Below, in pieces: positions 18,571 through 23,876 of a stretch of DNA of 23,876 nucleotides. The notes beneath the pieces are model-generated. The model was not told the origin of the DNA and did not search any database. It was given only the letters and a program-made list of their open reading frames with translations. Within the stretch, counting starts at the first letter, position 1. Every line of letters starts with the position of its first letter. The translations under genes were made by a program, and so were the position numbers. This DNA is from a virus: the IMG/VR virus record IMGVR_UViG_3300046747_000423, positions 1-23,876 of that record. One strand, 5' to 3'.

Positions 18571-19587
18571 TTACGCTACCATCGCCGTGGCGGTGTTGAT
18601 GTCCGCGACCACGCCCGAAGAGGCTTGGTTGCGTCCGACCAACGTCCAGTCAACGAGGATGTGCCGGCGATTCGCATCGCCGATCTTGGCAATCTCTTCG
18701 GTCTTGTAGCCGTCGAGGTAGCCGAGCGCCCAGAATTCCGTATCGAGGCACCACACGTCCCGGCCCCGCTGGAAGCGGTTCGGCACGACGTCGATGACGG
18801 TGAAGTCCGTCACGTACACGTCGACCGCACCGACCACCGACACGCCGCCGCGCGGGTTGGAGCCCTGATCCTGATACTGCGTGGCGATCCGCGCAGTCGT
18901 ACCCGAAAACATGAAGCTGGAGAAGTTTTGCTTACACGTCGGGTCCATCATCAGCATGTTGGGGTTGCCGCCGGCCACGTAGCAGTTCTTCAGCACCGTG
19001 AGCAGCGTCGCTTGCGACAGCGCCCGGGTGGTGCCGTCACCTGCCGCCGCGTTGGGCGTGCCGAACGTCGAGCCCGACAGGGTCGGGTCCGTGCCGAGCA
19101 AACCGCGGTTGGTGTTGGTGCGCATGTACGCGCCCAAGCCTGCAGCGACCGACGCGGCCGATGCCGTACCGGCTACCGCGGCGAGGTTCGCACACACCGA
19201 CGACTCGACGTCCCGGCGCAGTTCCTTGCCCTTCTTCGCGACTTGGTATGCCAGTTCCGACTTGCGGCCGGCTTTCTTGATGATGTCGGCCCGGCGGGAA
19301 ACGGCCAGATACTTGATCGAAATCTGGCAGTAGTTGCCGAGTCGTACCGAGGCCGAAGACGAGTCGGTGCCGAAGTCGGCGCCGTCGATCGCGGCGTTGG
19401 CCGAGGACGCGGCGGCGAGCGCATCGGTCTGCCACTCGTGCAGCACCGCCGAGACGTCTTCGCGGCCGAAGTTGGACACCGCCGGCGTTTCCGTCGGGCT
19501 GATGTTGTAGATGATGTCGGTCAAATCTTCGCGGACGCTGTCGCCAGTCGTGGCGAGGTCATAGCGGTCCCAGTTCGTCGTGGACAT
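18571..19587 (-). CDS. major capsid protein, SU10/DUF5309 type, 338 aa
   Basis: Main shell protein, HK97 fold. The N-terminal REDLTDIIYNISPTETPAVSNFGRE (about residues 19-43) is the signature of the SU10-like/DUF5309 capsid family, followed by the HEWQTDAL strand, AGRKSELAYQVAKKGKELRRDVE (spine-helix region), MLMMDPTCKQNFSSF and the C-terminal VDVYVTDFTVIDVVPNRFQ. No protease or N-terminal delta domain is apparent, agreeing with the separate scaffold gene immediately upstream. AGGAAAA precedes the ATG with good spacing, as expected for the most highly expressed gene. A stable hairpin follows its stop. Confidence 0.9.
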   Translation of the reverse strand: MSTTNWDRYDLATTGDSVREDLTDIIYNISPTETPAVSNFGREDVSAVLHEWQTDALAAASSANAAIDGADFGTDSSSASVRLGNYCQISIKYLAVSRRADIIKKAGRKSELAYQVAKKGKELRRDVESSVCANLAAVAGTASAASVAAGLGAYMRTNTNRGLLGTDPTLSGSTFGTPNAAAGDGTTRALSQATLLTVLKNCYVAGGNPNMLMMDPTCKQNFSSFMFSGTTARIATQYQDQGSNPRGGVSVVGAVDVYVTDFTVIDVVPNRFQRGRDVWCLDTEFWALGYLDGYKTEEIAKIGDANRRHILVDWTLVGRNQASSGVVADINTATAMVA

Positions 19588-19605
19588 TGGTTTTCCTGTG
19601 GGGTG

Positions 19606-20781
19606 TTAGATCAATCGTTCAATAAGTTTGGCCGCATCACCCACGGAGCGCGTTTTGTTCAGGTTGGCGCGAAGTTTGCTCAACTGCTTGGCCCCGGCGA
19701 CGAGTTTGCCGCCGCTTTGGGCACCGGGCCGAACCCGTAGGGGGACGTCCTTCTTGATCCGTTTGACGGCGTCGGCGGCTTTCGCCTTGTCTGCCTTCAG
19801 CGCGGCGTTTTCAGCGCGGAGGGCATGCAGTTCCAACGCCCCGACGATCAATCGGGAGTCATACACCTGTCCGAGTTCTTCATCCGAGTAGCCGAGCGTC
19901 TGCATCGTCTTGCGCACGATGCCTTTCTTGTCTTCACTCCAATCCGGAACGGCTTCGCTCAAACGCTGAGATTCCGCCTGCACCAGCGTGCGAAGGTGGT
20001 TCTTCTGCGTGTCTTCGTAGTGCGTGGCCGCCTGCTGCTGGGCCTGTTGGAGCCGTGCCGCGCGCGCCTGCAGGTCGAACATCCGGGCCGCGAATTCGGC
20101 CGGGTCCGTCGCGCGCAACTGCTGCAACTGCGGGTTGTTCGCCTCGATCTGCAGCTGGTCGGCTGCAACGCGAAACGTGGCCGCGAGTTGGTGCGATTGC
20201 GCGATGAATTCCTGATTGCGTGCGTTGGCCTGCACTTCGAGTGCGCGGCGTTCCTCACCTAGCTTTGACTTATCGCGTCGATAGTCCGCCCCCATCTGGT
20301 AGCCGGCAACGAGGTCTTCGAGCGTCGCGGTGACGTCCTGACCGGCCGCCTTGAACGTGTGCTTCAGCTGCTTGGCGAGGTCCGCAACGGGAACTTCCAA
20401 TGCTGCTGCCAGCTGTTCAAGGGTTTCGATCGGATCGCCCGCGGGTTCCGAAGCGTCATCGGCTTTGTCCGGGTCTTCCGTATCTTCCGCATCATCCTCC
20501 GACGCGGCAGGCCGCTTGGGCGCCTCTTCCTCGTCGGTTACATCGCTGTCGTCGGCTTCGTTCGCTTCATCAGCAGCGTCCGTGTCGGCGGCGGCAGCTT
20601 GTGCTTTGAACCGACCGCGTTGATCGCGGTCGGCACCTTTGTCGGGGTCTTTCAGACGCGACGGATTGCCGGCGTCAGTGTTGCCATTGTCGTCGAGCAA
20701 GCCGGCGATGCGCGCGGCGGCGTCGGACACCTTGATGCCTTGGGGCTGGGTCGCTTGGTCGACGGCTTGCAGTGGTGGCAT
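19606..20781 (-). CDS. capsid scaffolding protein, 391 aa
   Basis: Assembly chaperone for the procapsid. It has a strongly acidic disordered region (residues 64-118, many Asp/Glu), a conserved-looking segment (IETLEQLAAALEVPVADLAKQL), a long coiled coil (about 170-275, Gln/Ala/Arg-rich), a VPDWSEDKKGIVRKTMQTLGYSDEEL block (278-303) typical of phage scaffolds of this type, and a basic C-terminus (340-391) that would contact the capsid protein, as in other scaffolds. It lies directly before the major capsid gene. The ATG forms TAATG with the upstream stop. Confidence 0.85.
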   Translation of the reverse strand: MPPLQAVDQATQPQGIKVSDAAARIAGLLDDNGNTDAGNPSRLKDPDKGADRDQRGRFKAQAAAADTDAADEANEADDSDVTDEEEAPKRPAASEDDAEDTEDPDKADDASEPAGDPIETLEQLAAALEVPVADLAKQLKHTFKAAGQDVTATLEDLVAGYQMGADYRRDKSKLGEERRALEVQANARNQEFIAQSHQLAATFRVAADQLQIEANNPQLQQLRATDPAEFAARMFDLQARAARLQQAQQQAATHYEDTQKNHLRTLVQAESQRLSEAVPDWSEDKKGIVRKTMQTLGYSDEELGQVYDSRLIVGALELHALRAENAALKADKAKAADAVKRIKKDVPLRVRPGAQSGGKLVAGAKQLSKLRANLNKTRSVGDAAKLIERLI

Positions 20782-21104
20782 TAAGCAGATTCCTTGGGTT
20801 CTGGCGCATGGGGGCGGAAATCAGCGGCGCGCAGCTGTTGCCCTTGGGCTGCGGTCAACAGGGCGCGGCGTACGCCGGACAGTCCCCGGAGTTGCTGGCA
20901 AATCTCGTGCTCGGTCGCCAGATCGCGGGGGTCACCGCTGATCGGCGCGCTTTCGATCTGCCGCACCAGCGACATGCGCACGTCTTCGAACGCTTTCTGC
21001 AGCGTCGGATCGGTCGCCAGCCGGGCGGCTTCGTCGGCCACCACCGGCTGTTTCGCCCCCGGCGTCTGTCCCCGGATGTGGGCGTTGTTCTTGCGCTCGG
21101 CCAC
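20781..21104 (-). CDS. hypothetical protein between portal and scaffold, 107 aa
   Basis: Helical, charged protein starting MAERKNNAHIRGQTPGAKQP, with DPTLQKAFEDVRMSLVRQIESAP and a C-terminal ALLTAAQGQQLRAADF. The start codon is GTG (21104-21102), two bases after the stop of the 47-aa gene, and its stop overlaps the scaffold ATG. Short helical proteins at this place are common in podovirus head clusters but of uncertain role. A head assembly or minor capsid role is likely by position. Confidence 0.7.
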   Translation of the reverse strand: MAERKNNAHIRGQTPGAKQPVVADEAARLATDPTLQKAFEDVRMSLVRQIESAPISGDPRDLATEHEICQQLRGLSGVRRALLTAAQGQQLRAADFRPHAPEPKESA

Positions 21105-21106
21105 GG

Positions 21107-21250
21107 TTACTCGGTGGTGTCTTTCGGCGGCCGTGGAATCCGCTTGGTGCCGAAGTGCGGTCGCGTCACTGCCTTCTGCGGTTCGCGGTATGACATGTCT
21201 TTCTTGCCACCTTTGAACGGCTTCTGCTGTTCTTTCGTATATACCGTCAT
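21107..21250 (-). CDS. small basic protein, 47 aa
   Basis: Reads MTVYTKEQQKPFKGGKKDMS, then YREPQKAVTRPHFGTKRIPR and PPKDTTE. The protein is very rich in Lys, Arg and Pro, without hydrophobic core, hence probably extended or disordered. A strong GGAGGG lies eight bases before ATG 21250, and the stop is two bases from the next start, so it fits the late block well although it is very short. Function unknown; nucleic-acid or capsid interaction is possible from its charge. Confidence 0.65.
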   Translation of the reverse strand: MTVYTKEQQKPFKGGKKDMSYREPQKAVTRPHFGTKRIPRPPKDTTE

Positions 21251-21286
21251 TGCTGCCCTCCGGGGTCGCGTTAGAGCCTAATCGAA

Positions 21287-21619
21287 TTATCGCCGCGGAG
21301 TCACGCGGATTCTGCGCGACCCACCTGCCTCGTCAGGAATTTCGATGTCGTAGGCCTTCGGCTTGGCCGGCGCCACCGGCACCGGCAGCGGCCGGCTGGC
21401 GATGCCTTCCACTGACGCGGCGAACGTCGCCAGCGCCTCGTTGATCACCTTCTGCTGCTCGGCCAGCGCCGCGTTGACCGTGTCCATGAATGCCTGCAAC
21501 GGCGCCGCCGGCGCGGCAGCGGTGTCCGGCATGTGCATGTGCACATGCACGTTGCGGGTCACCTCAGTGGACGGCGAGGTCGGGCGCGCTGTTATCTGTG
21601 CCTTCAGATCCGTCTGCAT
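21287..21619 (-). CDS. hypothetical protein downstream of portal, 110 aa
   Basis: Begins MQTDLKAQITARPTSP and has a striking His/Met/Val run (NVHVHMHMP, about residues 23-31), then a helical middle (LQAFMDTVNAALAEQQKVINEALATFAASV) and a Pro/Ala linker leading to IEIPDEAGGSRRIRVTPRR. GGAGAAA precedes ATG 21619 with correct spacing. Its first 56 bases overlap the 3' end of the portal gene in another frame. The His/Met run could bind metal. The DNA coding it is an 18-bp palindrome (21533-21550). Function unknown. Confidence 0.65.
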   Translation of the reverse strand: MQTDLKAQITARPTSPSTEVTRNVHVHMHMPDTAAAPAAPLQAFMDTVNAALAEQQKVINEALATFAASVEGIASRPLPVPVAPAKPKAYDIEIPDEAGGSRRIRVTPRR

Positions 21620-23807
21620 TCTGTTTCTCCACGATTTGTTTGGCTTGCTGGAATGTGTCGGATGCCTCGACGGCGGTATGGCCCGCTTCGGCGTTGGCCT
21701 TGTTCGCCTGCGCCAGCTTCAGCGTGGCGTCGGCGTGTTTCTGCTTAACGGTGGCGCCGGTGTCGGCCGACGCTAGTTCGTGCGCGGCGTTGGCTTTGTC
21801 GGCTTCGAAGCGCAGCTTGGTGAAGTCGAGTTGCTGGCCTTTGGTCTTCAGCTGCTGTTCGTTGAGCGACAGCTGATGCTTCGACTGCAGTTCGGCCATG
21901 CTGATCTGACCGGTCTGCTGCAGTTCCTGCACCTTGCGCTGCGACTCCGCGGCGATGCCTTGGGCCTGCGCCTGCGCCAGCACCATCGCCGGATCGGGCG
22001 CCGGCTGCGGCTTCTGCCACCCCGGTGCCTTCGGGTCGAGGAAGTATTGGCCCGGCTCGCCGAGGTTCGATGCGTTCACCAGCTTCGACAAACTGTTGTA
22101 GAGCGTCTTCTCATCGGCCAATCCCACCTGCAGCGCCTGCTGTTGAACTGCCAGCAGCTGCGTGATCAGTGCGATCTGCTGCTGCTTGTTGTTGTAGCCG
22201 AGGCCGACGTTGGCGGTCATGTCGGTGCGGTCGCGCCAGCCCTGCGGGTCGACCGGGATCCACTTGCCCCGTATTTTGATCGTCTTGGCGACATCCTGAT
22301 GCTGCCGCATCAGCTGGTGCGCCTTCAGCATGAGCTTCTTCACGCCGGTTTCAGCGAAGATCCGCACCAGCATTTCGATCCGCTGCGACGACTGATCGAG
22401 TGCTTGGCCGAACGCCGCCGCGGTCGACTCCTGCAGCACCTCCGGATCGAGCGCGAGGTTGGGCGCGACACCAGTGCGCATGTTCTTCGACTCGTCGAAA
22501 AACTGGATCACCGGCATCAGTTCGCCGACGATCGACTGCGACGGCTCCGGAAAGAACGCATCCTGCGCGCGGCCGCGCACCGGAATGAATTCGGCCTGCG
22601 TGTTGAGCATTGCCGCCATCGTGGTGCCGTCTTCGGTCAGTGCGTCTTCCGAGAAGGCTTTGCGGCGGATGTTGATCTTGTAGATGTTGTCGAGCAGCTG
22701 CCGCTTCAGCGTCGACATCAGTAGCTGCAGATCCTTGACCGGGTCGACGTAGCTCATGCCCTCGTGCTTGTGCGGCATCAAAATCGCCGACAGCGCGACC
22801 AGCGGTTGGTAGTTGTCTTCTTCGTTCCTGAAAATCTCGTCGCCGATCATGGTCACGGCACGCTGCTCGGCAATGCCGTCGCCGTCGTAGTCCATCAACA
22901 CGGTGCACTCGTGCACCCACATTTCGCGGGTCGAGTCGTCCATGTTCTCGGCGTTGTGCTGCGGATCCTCGTCGGCGTAGAACAGCCGGTTCACCTCTTC
23001 GGTGCCCCACGAATAGCCGTCGTCAGATGTCTGCCCGACCTTGTCGAGTTGATCGCGATCGTAGCCGTAGGCGACCAGATCGCTGTACGTCTTGCGGCTG
23101 CGGTGGCAGACGAACGGCGACGTGTCCAGATCGACTGAGCGGCATGTAACGTCCACCAGCGCCTCTTCACCCGGCACCGGTTCCATGCACAGCTGCTTGA
23201 CGTTGCGGGTGGTGCGAATCTTCAGGTCGAACACCTCGACGTCCTGCGGCATTCCGTCAGGCCCGGTCACCTGAACCGTCTTCGCTTCCTGCTCCAGAAT
23301 GCTGACGGTGTCGTCCTTCTCCAGCAGCGCGACGCCGTCGGCGGTGAGGCCCGTGACCATCCCGACGTCGGTCTGCTCGCATTCGTCCATGTACAGTTTG
23401 ACGTACGCCGTCGGATTCATGAGCGCGTCTTTAAACCAGTGGTGGAACGCGAGGAAGCCGCCGCCTCTGTTCGCCTTCAGCACCTCGTGGTTGATGATGT
23501 CGGTTTCCTGCGCGGCCGCGTCTTCATCCGCCGGCGTCATCGGGTCGAACACCACCACATGATCGCCGGATACGAACACCCGCAGGATCGACGGCATCAC
23601 CCATTCAACGACTTCGAAGGCTTCGCGGCTGACGATCTTAGAGTAGCCGTCGCGTTCGTTGCCGAACGGCATGCCGTTGTAGTAGTTGAAATTCTCCTGC
23701 CGCACGGTCGAGACGTCGTTGCCGTCGGTATTCATCGCCGAGTCGACTTTGCGGCCGATGAAGGCGCGCACCTCGTCGTCGGTCATCTTTTTCGCTTTCT
23801 TAGCCAT
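21564..23807 (-). CDS. portal protein, P22-like, 747 aa
   Basis: Dodecameric DNA channel at the capsid vertex. The N-terminal region (VSTVRQENFNYYNGMPFGNE ... DGYSKIVSREAFEVVEWVMPSILRVF) and the following IINHEVLKANRGGGFLAFHHWFKDALMNPTAYVKLYMDE are typical of large P22-type portals. Core features include WVHECTVLMDYDGDGIAEQR and LVALSAILMPHKHEGMSYVDPVKDLQ. Residues about 600-747 are Gln/Ala-rich helices (AQAQAQGIAAESQRKVQELQQ), matching the long C-terminal barrel of this class. Length is close to P22 gp1. It follows the probable terminase gene by two bases. The Shine-Dalgarno is weak (GTGGTG). Confidence 0.88.
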   Translation of the reverse strand: MAKKAKKMTDDEVRAFIGRKVDSAMNTDGNDVSTVRQENFNYYNGMPFGNERDGYSKIVSREAFEVVEWVMPSILRVFVSGDHVVVFDPMTPADEDAAAQETDIINHEVLKANRGGGFLAFHHWFKDALMNPTAYVKLYMDECEQTDVGMVTGLTADGVALLEKDDTVSILEQEAKTVQVTGPDGMPQDVEVFDLKIRTTRNVKQLCMEPVPGEEALVDVTCRSVDLDTSPFVCHRSRKTYSDLVAYGYDRDQLDKVGQTSDDGYSWGTEEVNRLFYADEDPQHNAENMDDSTREMWVHECTVLMDYDGDGIAEQRAVTMIGDEIFRNEEDNYQPLVALSAILMPHKHEGMSYVDPVKDLQLLMSTLKRQLLDNIYKINIRRKAFSEDALTEDGTTMAAMLNTQAEFIPVRGRAQDAFFPEPSQSIVGELMPVIQFFDESKNMRTGVAPNLALDPEVLQESTAAAFGQALDQSSQRIEMLVRIFAETGVKKLMLKAHQLMRQHQDVAKTIKIRGKWIPVDPQGWRDRTDMTANVGLGYNNKQQQIALITQLLAVQQQALQVGLADEKTLYNSLSKLVNASNLGEPGQYFLDPKAPGWQKPQPAPDPAMVLAQAQAQGIAAESQRKVQELQQTGQISMAELQSKHQLSLNEQQLKTKGQQLDFTKLRFEADKANAAHELASADTGATVKQKHADATLKLAQANKANAEAGHTAVEASDTFQQAKQIVEKQNADGSEGTDNSAPDLAVH

Positions 23808-23809
23808 AG

Positions 23810-23876
23810 TTACACCACGTGATCATGGGCAGGGTTATAGATCGGATTGGTTCCGTGTGACTGATTTTTGCGGTAC
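23810..23876 (-). CDS. probable terminase large subunit, last 21 codons only
   Basis: The frame entering from the right edge (first full codon 23875-23873) reads YRKNQSHGTNPIYNPAHDHV and one more Val before TAA 23812-23810. It ends two bases before the portal ATG, in the tight spacing of this block, and nothing else fills the space. The terminase large subunit is the normal gene directly upstream of the portal, and short NPIYNP-like tails are common there. With 21 residues the identity rests on position. Confidence 0.5.
   Translation of the reverse strand, partial: YRKNQSHGTNPIYNPAHDHVV

Noticed and set aside
18625-19740. 371-aa plus-strand frame opposite the capsid gene
   Set aside because: Antisense to the clearly recognised major capsid gene; composition is that of a GC shadow.
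21780-22724. 314-aa plus-strand frame opposite the portal gene
   Set aside because: Antisense shadow of the portal, Leu/Arg/His-rich without domain signals.

Overview
The window looks like about half of a tailed-phage genome (double-stranded DNA, podovirus-like, GC-rich). The structural block has a P22-type portal, an acidic coiled-coil scaffold, an SU10/DUF5309-type major capsid protein, a head-tail adaptor, a P22 gp10-like nozzle protein, three large Gly/Ala-rich proteins placed like ejection proteins, and fibre-type genes. No tape measure, sheath or baseplate genes are seen. Composition and Shine-Dalgarno sites suit a phage of a GC-rich proteobacterium, but the host cannot be fixed. No integrase, tRNA, CRISPR array, IS element or recognisable lysis gene is present, so lifestyle is open. 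Genes are tightly packed: most neighbours overlap by ATGA, GTGA, TAATG or TGATG. No stretch over 300 bases lacks a gene.

Three blocks are visible. (1) 1-4009, minus strand: a leftward early operon with two small putative DNA-binding proteins (a C2H2 finger and a ribbon-helix-helix-like protein), hypothetical genes, a DUF2800/Cas4-like Fe-S nuclease, a 274-aa partner, an intrinsic terminator, a small membrane protein and the 5' end of a family A DNA polymerase cut by the window edge. (2) 4095-8000, plus strand: a rightward operon of twelve coupled genes built around an SNF2-type helicase, with several very small membrane and coiled-coil proteins. Blocks 1 and 2 diverge from 4010-4094, where two opposed sigma70-type promoters share one -10 region inside a symmetric site. 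(3) 23876-7903, minus strand: the late block, from the probable terminase C-terminus through portal, scaffold, capsid, connectors, nozzle, ejection-type and fibre genes, ending in a VRR-NUC nuclease.

Replication and recombination functions are split over all three blocks: polymerase and DUF2800 nuclease leftward, helicase rightward, VRR-NUC at the end of the late block. Blocks 2 and 3 meet tail to tail, and their last genes overlap by 98 bp.

The most unusual feature is a self-contained 68-aa gene on the plus strand at 16860-17066. It has its own extended -10 promoter and intrinsic terminator and sits antisense inside the late block, like a moron. Also notable are a perfect 11-bp inverted repeat inside the nozzle gene, a 19-bp palindrome overlapping the VRR-NUC start codon, and a perfect 57-bp tandem duplication in the 274-aa gene.
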